A DNA stretch of 64,000 bases from Ophioderma brevispina (taxonomy: Eukaryota; Echinodermata; Ophiuroidea; Amphilepidida; Ophiodermatidae), in contig JAMKCH010036036.1 in the NCBI GenBank assembly GCA_023653785.1, forward strand, positions 1 through 64,000. Reading direction: 5' to 3'. This document shows, in pieces, positions 22,998-34,350 of this stretch. A model generated the notes under the pieces. It ran no database searches, was not told where the DNA came from, and saw nothing but the letters and a program-made list of their open reading frames with translations. Within the stretch, counting starts at the first letter, position 1. The number at the start of each line of letters is the position of its first letter. A program made the translations under genes and the position numbers.

Positions 22998-23560
22998 ATT
23001 TGTGTATTTGTTGTGTCAAAGACATTTTGTCATTTCGTGGGCGCTCGGTATTTACTTTACTAGGAATGAAGTTAAACAATTACGGCGTTTCGCAAAGTTG
23101 GCCACCCTGACATTGATCAAAACCTAGCAAAATATTTCTAGAGGAGAAGTGAATAAATAGGAAATGAGCTAGCAAGACGAGAGCAGAATACGTAAATACA
23201 ATGGTACTCGTTCTTGTAGGTCTACTTCTTTATTAAAAGGATACGAGCACAAAAAGTAAAGCGATTGCCTGAATTCAACGAGCTAATTAATAGATATAAT
23301 AAATAACCTTTATAGAGTCATCCGTGTTAGGCAGCAGTAACAATTACCATTGTAAGCAGCAGGTGTGCAATGAAACGTTTGTCTAGCTGCAGGCAGTTTA
23401 ACGGATTATGCAGCTGGTAGAAATAACGCCGACATTCCACAGCACACCTGTCTGACAATGGTTGACCTGTCAGACATGGTTAGGTCAACAAATTCTATTG
23501 TCAATTCGTTCTTCTCGATTACGATTGAATTTTACCAATTAATCTGTTTTGTCCATTAAA

Positions 23561-25234
23561 CCATGGAAGAAAGAAACACATCGACCCACTTGACGTTTGA
23601 ACGATCTTTCTGCCGCCCCATAATTGCAATTGTTATTCATATTCTTTCAAGTGGCTCTTCCAAGGATAATCCTATTTAGATTTTCTCTCTCGAGAAAATT
23701 CTCAGTTCGTGGTTGTTTCTTCATTGCGTAAAGATTCCGGGTCATCGGGAATCAGCGAATCAACATGCGATGAATGCTGCGAAGTAAATACTCAAACATA
23801 TGGCGGCTTTCATGGAAACCGATCAACACGCCCGGGGGGCTCTTGGATTTTGGTTGGGAACCCTTGCTCGTTCCGAAAAAATGCGGGACTACCTCTTGGG
23901 GTATCAAATTCAAATCAATCAGGTTCTAGTCCCGCTAGTGGTACAAATTCAGTTGTGATTGTGACTGGTTCAATGATATAGGAAAAATTAACCTAAACAT
24001 ATCAGCAAAATAACCCTAATTGTGTATTTTTTTTCTTGCAGTAGCACAAGTGTCATTTTTTTCTTGTATATTGGCTATTTTAAATGTGTATCCTTTTTCA
24101 TGAATTGAGAACAGGTCCCGCAAGGGGTATAATCTCACGGCAAATTACCTTCAATCTTCAATCAATTTTATTTGTTCCTCATAGAATAGGCCTACAGCGA
24201 AAACAATATGATAAATAATTATGTAAATAATGCAGTACAGTGAAAATTGATTGTTACAATATTAATCAAAAATAGTTTATATTGAAGAAAAGACGTTTAT
24301 AATACGTTATAAGTGGAATTTCAAAAGAGAGTATATAACTGCGATAATACTGGTGGAAAATATATCTAAAAAGCTGGTCCAATTAGAGGCCGGGTATATT
24401 TTAAATGAAAATTGGTCCCCTTGGGGGGAAACCCTTGAACGAGCATGGGTGCCCGATGAAAATCCAAGACGCCCCCCCCCCGGGTCCAACGTTCAAATTT
24501 AGTCAAACTTTCATCCCTTATTTTTCACACTAGGTAATCTTGGCCAGTAAAGCTGAACGCATAACGATGTACAATAACTTATAACGAAAACAACAACAAA
24601 TAAACACGTCAGACAGCCGGAACTGTTGTAATATGCAATACTTTACATTAGGAGTGTTCGGACATAGACCTTTCAAAATATTTACAGTAATGAGGCTTGC
24701 CGATCATCGATTGCGGCAGAAGGATTATAATCAAAAGGTCACTGTTGAATCCCGTCCTTTTGTGCGGGTGAACCGTTAATTTTTCTATTTGTATCATTGA
24801 ATCAGTCACAATCACAACTGAATTTGTACCCCAAACGGGACTAGAACTTGATTAATTTGAATTGATAGCCCTAACGGTAGTCCCGCATTTGCCAGCTAGT
24901 CCCTCTTTTGTTCGGAACGAGCATGGGTTACCGAGCAAAATCCAAGAACCCGGGTTCAGTTGTTAATCGGTTTCAATGGAAGCGCCATATGTTGAGTATT
25001 TGACTTCGCAGCATTCATCTCGTCCTGATTCGTTGATTCCTGATGACCCGGAATCTTTACGCAATGAAGAAAAACACACACAAACTGAGAATCTTATCGA
25101 GCGAGAAATTCTGATAAGGATTATCCTCGGAAAGCCACTGAGAGATAGAAAACAATTGTAATATGGGGCGGCAGATAGATGGTTCAAAAGTCAAGTGGGT
25201 CGAGGTGCTTCCTTCTTACCTCTTTTTTCCATGG
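23561..25234. mobile_element. Long foldback element with ~420-bp arms
   Basis: Arms 23,561-23,985 and 24,790-25,234 are reverse complements. The ends are CCATGGAAGAAAGAAACACA and, inverted, CCATGGAAAAAAGAGG, and both then read TCGACCCACTTGAC. Further in, GTCACAATCACAACTGAATT (right) faces its complement in the left arm. A third inverted piece of the arm, with a C run, lies in the spacer at 24,420-24,490. It sits between blocks A and B of unit 2. A possible TAAA flank is present on both sides. Arm similarity is roughly 80%. Confidence 0.85.
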
Positions 25235-25424
25235 TAAATATGGTTTTTGGCGACTTTCCGTCAATTTACTATATCCAAAATGTGGAAAAGGATAACCTTC
25301 CAGTTTTTCACCAATGACAGCGGCTAATAACGAGCTATTGTTTTTATGTATGAAAAACAATTCTAACTGTGAGTATTTTAATATTTTTTTTTGAAAACGG
25401 AAGTAAATCTTTTTTACTCACCCT
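25235..25424. mobile_element. Right-end remnant of the GGGTGAGTCAAAA-terminus element family
   Basis: TAAATATGG, TTTCCGTCAATTTAC and TTTTTTACTCACCCTATA match the last 200 bp of the element at 61,413-62,513. The left part is absent, truncated by the foldback at 23,561-25,234 or lost. Confidence 0.7.
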
Positions 25425-25590
25425 ATATTAAGAGTACTGGAAGTGCCCTAATTTCCGATGGGGGGGGGGGGGGCACTTACGTATGAAATGGAGAACAGGT
25501 GTAAGGGATGGCGCTTCAAACCAAGGACCATGTGGTGAAAGAGGACATGCACACAATTGGACACATTTCCAGTTATGGCGGTTATTTGGC
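25425..25590. repeat. G-run sequence related to family G ends
   Basis: GGAAGTGCCC, then a run of about 14 G at 25,460-25,473, then CACTTACG. It resembles a collapsed family-G terminus. Confidence 0.4.
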
Positions 25591-26759
25591 TACAAAGTTT
25601 CTAATTTCTAAAAAATTTAAATGTTTCTTACAAAATATAACCAATATTAAAAGTGATCATTGGTTAAGTATGCTATGGCCAGGAAAAAAAACGTGTTTTT
25701 TTTTTCATTTTAGACTGAACCCTTTTTTGCCAACTACAACTTCGATGTCATGAACTGGTACCTATTCAACAACAAACAACATGCGAACACGTTCACAAGA
25801 TTAAGCGGAGAAAGGGGGACTCTCAAATATATTATTCTCTGGAGTGCTGTTTGTTTTCGGACTGAGTATGAATTCTGAGAGAAGGTGACAATGATAAATG
25901 TAATGAACTGATGAAAATACTGCAGCGCATCTTAACGTCAGCAACTTCTTCGCTCTTATGTTTCCCTGTTCGTATGTTCCTAAAGAAAGGCGCATATGAT
26001 TACATACCAAATCCGCTACTGGAAACTTAATCGTGCAAGAGAAGCACATGATTAACTGAGTAGAGGATGTTATTCGTAAAGTTATATGAAACACCCTGAG
26101 CTAAAGTGGTCTTGTTTAAGTACCTGTAATCGTTGTTTGGTCTGAATCAGGGGAAATACCTGAGCTTTGGGAAAAAAGGGAGGTAAGTAATCAACCTGCC
26201 TCCCCCATATTCCACGGAGATTTTGTCAAGTTCTATATCACCTGTATTGCAAAGCGACATTTTAAACATCGTGTTGCTGGGAATTCACCCTTAGAGAAAA
26301 CAAACTGTCTTCGAGGATGTTTAATCACGAAACAATCATTTCTGTCAATATGAATTCGATTTCCATGTTATTGAAAACCACTCAACGATTTTATCGCCTA
26401 AAAGGGTCGCTAATTTCATGTTGAAACGAATTGAATTCAGTAAATATAATTATTGGGACATGGTACAACATATAAAACAGGAATTAAGAATCTTCCTTAT
26501 CGTGTAAATTAATCAATTCTATCTGGGAAGAAAAATAAATTCGTTGATGATAGCAGGATAAAGATGCGGCTGTGGTCTATTTTAAATGATGAAAGGTTTG
26601 TTTTGAAATATTGAAATAATCTGTCTTTGTCGGCGATTAAACGTCTGCCATGACGCTTGCAAGCATACAATAATGACCTATGGGCATAATTATCATGTTT
26701 GTAGCAGATACGATTGGAAATTTTTTATAAAATAGTATCACAAATTCTTTATTTCTTGT

Positions 26760-26793
<34 letters not shown>

Positions 26794-27024
26794 GTCGTCG
26801 TCGTCGTCATAGTTACCATCATCATCGTCGTCGTCGTATTCATACCACAAGCATTAGTATCTTCGTCATAATTATGATCATCGTAACCACCACTCATTGT
26901 CGTCGTCAGCAACTATCGTGCAATTTGACACCGTTATGGTTATCACCATCATCGTCGACATCACCAAGTTACCAAAATTATTAGCGACCTATAGAGGTCA
27001 TCAGTTATTCGTCACAGCGACCAT

Positions 27025-27205
27025 CCTGTATGTGTATCCCTTTAACTCCATAAATGACATTTTTTCCCACTTTTCAAAATCACGGAGCGGACCCTTTGCC
27101 TTGTGTTTAGGGGGAAATTGCTCCCAGATCTAACAAGACAAATTGCGCCACCTCTTTTTTTTTTGCGGTGATCGTCAGGTTGGTAGTCATTTTCCCCCTA
27201 GGGGA
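27025..27205. repeat. ~180-bp interspersed repeat, copy 1
   Basis: CTTTTCAAAATCACGGAG, CCTTGTGTTTAG and GTCAGGTTGGTA also occur at 33,185-33,365 in the same orientation. It is absent from unit 1 block B, so it inserted after the duplication. No clear inverted ends. Confidence 0.75.
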
Positions 27206-27649
27206 ACTCTTTTTCAAATCTTACAAGAAGTATAAGAGTATAATAATTGTCAGCATTCTTTTGTTTAGTTCCAAACAATTTAAGGGTCAGAGACTTTTCT
27301 ATTCGAACAAAGAGTATACGGGTACAAGTCTTATTATAACACCACTTTCTTGTGGTCACTCTTGAAAAAGACTAACTAGTTCTATGTACAAGGCCCGGAA
27401 TGAAATGTAACATTCTTCTTCGGAGTAAAGATGTATTTTGAAAACCGATTACATACAACCTTCCGACAAATTACATAGTGCATAGGCTCGTGTTAGCCAA
27501 AGTGGTTGATCTTGCAGATATTTAGTGTGGACGAATTCGTCGTAGGTCATTCCGGGTAAACTTAAGAGCATGGTAAATTGAAGGCATACGTCAACTGCAT
27601 TCGTTCACTAGTGGCGGTCTTTTACTAGCATAAGTGCTTATGAGTTATA

Positions 27650-28766
27650 CAGCCTGTCTCAAAAAAAGTGGGACAATCAACAACGATTTTTTTTCAATAT
27701 TATATCTCACCATAAGTATAAGTTGGTTTTGTATATCACCTTCAAAGGAGAAAAGACCAGGCTTTCCGGGATTTTTTTGGTTCATCTCAATTGCTTATTT
27801 CAACTCGAGGAGATACCTCCGTTTACGGGGAAACAAAAATCGAGTTTGTGCACCTTTCTGGTTGAGTTGGAAAACTGTGAACGAATTAGTTAAAAAAGTT
27901 ATTCAACTGAACAGATATAATTCTTTAAGAAGGGATTCCACTTATACCAAAAAGAAACTCTAAAACGATTCGGAAAACAGTCCGTAATGGTTGGAGTATG
28001 ATAAGAAGTTATGGTTTAAGTTTAAAGGATAAAATTCGACATACTGCTTGTTAGAAGAGAACCACGAACGTACAGCCGGCGTACAACAATCTGGAGGAGA
28101 GTTTCTATGGTCATGGGAAGCATCATGAAAACGCAATTCCTACCACCACGTGATACTGTGTTCCACTTCAAATTTTTTATTGACTTCAACAATTGTGAAA
28201 CGCTCAAAGATAGATGCAAATTTTTCAACTGTGTCTTTTTTTTTGGGGGAAACTTTTGGATGTTTATTTGGTTGCCAATTACATTCCTTCTGGATTGATT
28301 TTTAACAGATGACAATCTTGTAATAAAGTCAAAGATCCATTTTCATTGACGTGCAATTAATATTTGTATTGTTTGCATTTTGGAAAAGAAGATTTTTAAT
28401 GAACTGATTATGTTGATAGTTAAACTTGTGCTGAATAGACTATAGACTTCCTTTGTTTACTAAATTTTAATCTGTTTTTTTTTGTCAAGTTGCAATCTTT
28501 TGGAGCTTCAAGGACAGCATGGCCTAACTGGGCGAAAACAACTCTGCCCATGCATAAAAGTGGCACAAAATCGAATTTTGATATATCGCAATAAATTGAT
28601 GATATCTCTGGATTGACAAAAAGCAAAATGCGATGAAATAAACACCATTGGAAAGCCTGGTGTTTGTTCTTAAATATATGTCCAACCCCACGTAAGAAAT
28701 GACTATGTTGAAATTTACTATGTTTACCAATTTTTTTTGTTGTACCATTTTTTTGGAGACCAGCTG
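27650..28766 (+). mobile_element. Tc1/mariner-like DNA transposon, decayed
   Basis: TA-flanked ends CAGCCTGTCTCAAAAAAAGT and, inverted, CAGCTGGTCTCCAAAAAAAT form ~28-bp inverted repeats. Unit 1 has the empty site (near 12,340). In the interior, with a frame change, GKQSVMV and WSMIRSYGL (about 27,975-28,020) resemble the 'SVMVWG-x-x-S-x-YG' motif between the first two catalytic Asp of Tc1/mariner transposases. Frameshifts and stops are present, so it is inactive. 1,117 bp is slightly short for a full-length element. Confidence 0.8.
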
Positions 28767-29170
28767 TATAATTGCATATTTGCTAGTGTCAGTATAGACA
28801 TAGCAATGATATGATGTCAGTAGTTCTAAATAATCGCGTCTCAAATTTAACCATTAGGGGACTATGGTTTTGCCAAGTTTCTAAAATTACTAAACTAATG
28901 GTGAGGTGAGGGCCAGGTCTGTGTGGACTGAACAATTTGTTTTCCTCTTACTGATTTCAAATACAGTGTAGTCTCAAATGGTAATTATGCTCTCAGAGGT
29001 TGCTATGCAGAACTTAATTTGAAACCACCCAACCACAACAAACTGCCACGAGCCCTCGCAACGCGTTTTGGTTTTACTTTTCTTTTGCCATTTCTTTTAT
29101 ATAGTAATTTTACATTGTGCGAGATCTCCAGTGTGTTCTTGTACATGATGCGTGAACCTCACACCTACTG

Positions 29171-29397
29171 TAGTTATATTGTATATTAGGGTTGCGAGTA
29201 AGCATCAGTTTGATCTCGTGTACTGGTGTCTTCAGTCCCTGAATATTGTGTGTGATCGGAATGTCGCAGGTTCGATTCCCGCGCTTGTGCAGTCCTAGAA
29301 AATTTTCCTTCTAGGGTTGCTTTCGTGCTTGTGATTTAACTATTGTATAAATAGTGATTTGGCGCACATCTGAGTGGGCAAAAATGATAACTTCTTA
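29171..29397 (+). mobile_element. tRNA-derived SINE, copy 1 (A-box part deleted)
   Basis: TTGCGAGTAAGCATCAGTTT, then a B box CAGGTTCGATTCCC at 29,267-29,280, then CAGTCCTAGAAAA and CATCTGAGTGGG. It parallels 29,439-29,722 but lacks about 65 bp that in copy 2 contains the D-arm region. Confidence 0.65.
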
Positions 29398-29438
29398 AAT
29401 TTCGTATAATATTCAGTTAACCTTTGTTAACATACTAT

Positions 29439-29722
29439 AGTTATATTGGTTTATAGGTTTGCGAGTAAGTATAAATTTGATCTTCTGTACTAGTGTTTTC
29501 AGTCCCAGAATGTTGTGTGTGCTGTTTACACCCACTGCTCATCAGCTTTGAGGTCTGCTTATCTGCTAGTCGGCTTATCCTTTTAGTGATCGGAAGGTCG
29601 TGGGTTCCATTCCCGAGCAGGCGCAGTCCTAGAAAAATCCTTCTAGGGTTGCTTCGGTACTTGTCATTTATCTATTGAAAATTTGTCACACATCTGGGTG
29701 GGTAAAAACTGTTAATTCCTTA
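29439..29722 (+). mobile_element. tRNA-derived SINE, copy 2
   Basis: Same framework as the preceding copy with TGCTAGTCGGCTTATCC (D-arm-like) and GGAAGGTCGTGGGTTCCATT (B-box region, 29,591-29,610), then CAGTCCTAGAAAAATCC. The pair are direct repeats 268 bp apart. Confidence 0.65.
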
Positions 29723-29724
29723 AC

Positions 29725-30777
29725 AGGTGGTTTCATAGCCTTTTTGTATCTCCACAGTGAGGCAAGCAAGATTTCATGAAAATTGGTAAGTGTGACGTCG
29801 AATATGCATCGAATTTATAGGCGGTGCAGCTTGGCGTTAACTAATGGCGACGAGGCAGAACTGAACTTGTGCTAGTATTAGATTATTTGTCGTTGTTATG
29901 TGATATGCTTCTTCTCTTAAACTCACTTTAGGACAATGAAGTATTAAAATATTCTTTTAGTTAATATAAGGCCAGCATGTCTCGCTCTGGCTTGTCACAC
30001 TGGTTTGATTATTATGTGTGCTGAAGATTATTATGTGAGCTGGTAGCAGACACAAAATAATAATTAACATAAATGCACAACAAAAGCTTGTCTTTTTCAC
30101 TTGGCATTACGAACACAAGTACAAGTGCAGATTTCCGCTTGCTACAAAGCAATTGCCTGCTTAATCGAATAGTATCAAACTTAGAAAGGTTTAATGAATT
30201 AAGGTAAAACAATGCTCTTTCATTGAAATATGATTCGTTATCGATATAAGTGTTTACATTATGAAAAGGAAGGGCTTAATGGTTTTACAGATAATATGGA
30301 ACCTCTATCAAAAAGCAAAGTAAGTCGTATCGTTATATGAGAGTATCAAAAAGTCAATTTCGATAGTCTACTTTTTAAATTAACTCAGCCCAGCTCTTAG
30401 TGGAACATTTGGTGAAATCATTAGTATATCAAGTGTTTGGTGTATCCTTGGTGTAAGATATTCATGAGTTAGACTAGAGTAAAGACTCTTTTAGGAATAA
30501 AGCTGTACACTCCTTGTAATCCTTTGATCCTCTTATAGAAGATTTCATGCTAGGCTAATTCCATGATGCCTTACATGAAGAATGAACCAAAATTGGTATC
30601 CTCCATTTTGTGATTAAACTATTATTTTTATTTTTGTATGTAACTTTGAGAAAAAGATTCCTAGCAGCGAAAATACCTGACCTCATCATACAACAGTAAA
30701 ATGGAATTCCCATAGTGCTATATTGGATAGTGCAATTGTTTTACAGAGACGTGGTTTTCAGAGATATTTCTAGAAAA
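29725..30777. other. No recognisable feature
   Basis: AT-rich DNA with no frames over 70 codons and no partner elsewhere in the window. Confidence 0.5.
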
Positions 30778-30785
30778 GGTTACTA

Positions 30786-31287
30786 CAGGGGTGTCCAACC
30801 TGCGGCCCGCGGGCCATTTGCGGCCCGCTATGAGCTCTCATGCGCCCCGCGAGGTACTTTCCAATACAATTAAAATCTTAAATACAACATCTTACAAATC
30901 TTAAATAATAGATTTAAAAAAGATGTCATTTGAATCTGAAACCGAACTTTTAAACATTGTTGGAAAATTAGTCCAATTCCATCAGTCTGAAACCAAACTT
31001 TTCGAAAAATTGTGGGAAAATTAATCCAATTTCCTCAAAATGAAGCCAACATTTTTCCAAATTTGCTAAAAGGTCAACGAAAATGGAAACATTGAGTTAA
31101 ATTTGACCCAAAATCTGCATCTCTGGTATTGGGTCCATTTTGTGGCAAATATTGGTATAGATATGGGTCCTACCATGGAGTAGGCACGTCATAAACCAAA
31201 CTTGAGAGCCTCGATTACTGTTTGCGGCCCGCAATAGTTGTGGATTCATCCAATGCGGCCCCTGCTTCAAAAAGGTTGGACACCCCG
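30786..31287. mobile_element. Non-autonomous hAT-like element, 502 bp
   Basis: The left end CAGGGGTGTCCAACCTGCGG and the right end AGGTTGGACACCCCG are inverted repeats. Flanking 8-mers GGTTACTA (30,778-30,785) and GGTTAATA (31,288-31,295) match at 7 of 8, fitting the 8-bp duplication of hAT insertion. GCGGCCCGC is repeated inside both ends. The CAGGGGTGTCCAA terminus is the one known from Charlie/MER-type hAT elements of vertebrates. No transposase is present. Confidence 0.85.
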
Positions 31288-31289
31288 GG

Positions 31290-32220
31290 TTAATATAAAT
31301 AACCTAGGATTTTCCAGGTATTGTGTAAGTTAATATTGCAACATACTATATAGGTGATTTCCAATGATGTCATCATTGAACTTTTTCTGTGAATAGATGT
31401 AGGATGATGTAATGCCTATCTTAGAAATGGGATAACTTAATAGGAGCAAGTATAGTATAAATATAAGTTACTGAAGCAGTCAATTTTGATCTGCAGAGGT
31501 GGTCGGTAGATCTGTGCAGTACAATGATTAATATTTGCGATACCACGTGAGCGCAAAGCGATATTTAGTCTGCTGTAGTCTTTGAAGTCAAAAGTGCTGG
31601 GAATCAAAATACGATTCCAAATTGTGGTCCTTAGTTTTTATATATCCCGGACTGATTTGTCTCGCAAAGAGACCTACAGGACCTTCTCGTCTACCTTCTC
31701 GTCTAATCTGAAGGATAAAATATTTTTACTGGTAATATGCCGGATTTATATCGTAGAACTTCGAGACTGCATGCTGTCATTCTGGAGTCTTCCCTGTGAG
31801 GTAATATCATTGTTGAACTCCAACGCTTCTTTTAATTGTGGACATAAGACGCCACATAAAAGTAGACAAAAGTATCATCTGTATTCGTAAGGACATTCTT
31901 GATGTGTTGATGATGCCATTGTAATTGTTTTTACATTAAAAATTCTTCGTTTTTATCAATTTGATAAAAATTAGAATAAATTGTGCTATTAGATAAAATT
32001 CAGATCATTTGTGCACGAGGCCCATTTGATTGAGTTGAAAGGTACCGGTATTCCTGAGCTTAGCATTCACGAGATAACAGGAGTGACTGCAATTGGAAGG
32101 TTTTCAATTCTGGTGATTTTTACTTGAATGCAACAATAATAAATGTGACATGAAGGCTTACAAAGGTGTTAAATTAAAAAGATGTTACATTAATTTATTG
32201 CGTTGTAAATTACCACACAG
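31290..32220. other. No recognisable feature
   Basis: A 102-codon plus-strand frame at 31,582-31,890 has no recognisable domain and sits in otherwise ordinary AT-rich DNA. I see no support for calling it a gene. Confidence 0.5.
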
Positions 32221-32221
32221 C

Positions 32222-32505
32222 AAAAGTTTATTCTAGTAAGACCTTGGAATGAATGCTCTTTTTTGCTTATTTGCCTTTTTGGTTTCTTCATACTTGGCTC
32301 AGGTAGACCACCTTTGCTCAGAGAATCATGCAAACTGATATGTTCTAGATATCCTTTCATTCATACAGATGAGACAAACAGTTGGCGAGACACATTACTT
32401 CCTTATGAAATATGATACGGAAAATGTATTCAATCTTTTCAAAAACACGTCGCGTCTATATTGAGGTACAGCCCACAATGTCCATCTACTTCAGTTAACC
32501 GATAC
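32222..32505. repeat. Segmental duplication, unit 2 block C
   Basis: Copy of 13,035-13,315. It lies 3.1 kb after block B because of SINE, hAT and other sequence added between. Confidence 0.9.
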
Positions 32506-32509
32506 CTAT

Positions 32510-33180
32510 TATGAGAAACGTTGGAGTACCTAAGATATAAGATTATTCTGAATGCATTGTGATATTTCAGGTACTCTGCAGATGAAAAGATATTTTTAGC
32601 TGCTCTACAGTATAGTTTTCACAAAATAACAAGCAAGTATTGTAGAGATTTCTAGCCATATGAGAAAAATTCGTGATTTCCTCAAGCTTATTTTAATGCA
32701 ATTGCAAACATCACATGCAAACAAGCATCAAGTAAAATTATTAATATTCAGTTCATTTCAATATAGCTATGTACTAATATGCAAGTTTATACTTTCATAT
32801 TAGCAGATTTTAATTATTGCCACGTGTGGCCATTTCCTGTCTTGGTGTCAATTGACCTTTTGAGAGACTTGGATTTCAGTTTATTTCTGAGCACAATGTA
32901 CAACGTCGGCAACGTTGTACACATACAGTCAGATGACGAAACCTTGGTATTCTCAATTTGCAAGAGACACATAAACGTATTTATCTCATGTAAAATTACA
33001 CACGATTTCGTCACATATGAGGTTTTTATCATTAGACCCGATTTGATACTTACGAGGTTTTGAAAATGCGCACAGGTTTTTTTCCGGCAACGGTTTTGAA
33101 GTTGAAGCTGTAAAACTCAAACTGCAGCAGAATGTCCTTGAAATAAATTTTGACAATTTAATTTTTTTACCATTCTACAA
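32510..33180. other. No recognisable gene; one short hairpin
   Basis: GTACAACGT and ACGTTGTAC flank a 5-nt loop at 32,897-32,919. A 94-codon frame at 32,779-33,063 has no identifiable domain. Confidence 0.45.
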
Positions 33181-33184
33181 CCCC

Positions 33185-33365
33185 CCCCTTATTTCTATAC
33201 CCTTAAATCCCTCAATGCCATTTTTTGCCACTTTTCAAAAATCACGGAGGGGACCCCTGCCTTGTGTTTAGTGGGAAATTGCTCCTAGATCTAACTCAAA
33301 TAACGCTACCTTACCTTTTTTAGCGGTGATGGTCAGGTTGGTATTCATTTTTCCTCTAGGAATGT
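33185..33365. repeat. ~180-bp interspersed repeat, copy 2
   Basis: Same sequence as 27,025-27,205: CTTTTCAAAAATCACGGAG, CTTGTGTTTAGTGGGAAATT and GTCAGGTTGGTATTCATTTT are its landmarks. Confidence 0.75.
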
Positions 33366-33679
33366 AAGAGATAAAAAAAAATTCATAAAAGTTGATTTTG
33401 GTAAACCTTTATTACATTGTTTTCGGACAATTTCGCAGTATATTGACACCAAAGTTGTTACTGTTGCAATTTGTTTTGGGTCGAATCATAACATTATTTA
33501 CACTTTGTAAATGGATATTTCGTTTGATTCCAAGATAATTTAATGAAAATATATTGGGAAATATATATTCGGAGTTGGAAAATTTAAACCAAAACAATAT
33601 TTTGCGAAAGAAACGAGCTGAGCAAACCAAAACAAAATATAGCTCCTTTTTAGATAAGGCACGAAGACATCAGACACAC

Positions 33680-34030
33680 ACAGTCTTATCAGAAAGTCGA
33701 ATCAGTCGTTTGATAGTGTATCTATTGCTGATCTAGGGAATCGTATTAGCCACTTACTTTATGGTCAATTTGATGCGACTGTGTTGTTGAAAGCCAAGAT
33801 CGTGGATTACGATAAGAATGGAGTTACTTAAAGATAGCCTGTAAGGCTGCATGATATTACCACATTTTTCTTTGTACTTAGACTGCTAGATTGTTCCCTG
33901 CAAAACATCATTCGAAATTGATTCTTTGTGTCGATGCTATGAGGCCAACAATGATTACAGTAGGAATTCAACAAATTGCGCATATCGTCTCCTGTTATTC
34001 CAAAAGATAGAGTTCGGCTCAAACCCAAGG
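33680..34030. repeat. Segmental duplication, unit 2 block D
   Basis: Matches 42,607-42,975: GTCGAATCAGT, TTGCTGATCTAG, TGAAAGCCA and TCCTGTTATT are shared in order. Frames on both strands are partly open in both copies, but I recognise no domain. Copy 2 has about 60 extra bases near 42,835-42,925. Confidence 0.75.
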
Positions 34031-34052
34031 CATATTCATACCTTCTGGGCGG

Positions 34053-34145
34053 CACTCAATGCCCAAAGGTTTGGGCGGCATTGAGTGTATTTGCAAATAG
34101 TGTATTTGCAAACAATAACTTGAAAATTTTTGTTTGCAAATACAC
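34053..34145. repeat. Two adjacent short inverted repeats
   Basis: CACTCAATGCC (34,053-34,063) faces GGCATTGAGTG (34,077-34,087). TGTATTTGCAAACAA (34,101-34,115) faces TTGTTTGCAAATACA (34,130-34,144). Confidence 0.8.
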
Positions 34146-34189
34146 CATTATCTATCAAGTTAACTACTTTATTTTTCACAGCTGAGAGA

Positions 34190-34312
34190 AAGTCTTATGA
34201 CAAACCAGAATGAAACAAAATACCACCTGCGACACATTTTTCACAACTGTTTGGATTAGTTATTTCACTAGCTACATCCTGTGCAAAGGTACTTATAGCT
34301 TAAACATTTAGT
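34190..34312. repeat. Repeat family R3, partial copy
   Basis: GCGACACATTTTTCACAACT and GGATTAGTTATTTCACTAGC match 55,660-55,720 and more weakly 45,237-45,300. Confidence 0.6.
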
Positions 34313-34350
34313 TTTGCACAGATATATATATAAAGAATGTGTGCGTATGT

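Larger units (their letters stand above)
18150..23545. repeat. Segmental duplication, unit 2 block A
   Basis: Second copy of 6,585-9,620, same orientation and order, expanded by three insertions: 18,980-19,215, 19,364-20,114 and 21,121-22,378. Matching sequence resumes on the far side of each insertion. Confidence 0.9.
25590..29130. repeat. Segmental duplication, unit 2 block B
   Basis: Second copy of 10,990-12,675, expanded by a 180-bp repeat (27,025-27,205) and a Tc1/mariner-like element (27,650-28,766). The CAT/CGT trinucleotide tract is at 26,761-26,835. Confidence 0.9.
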
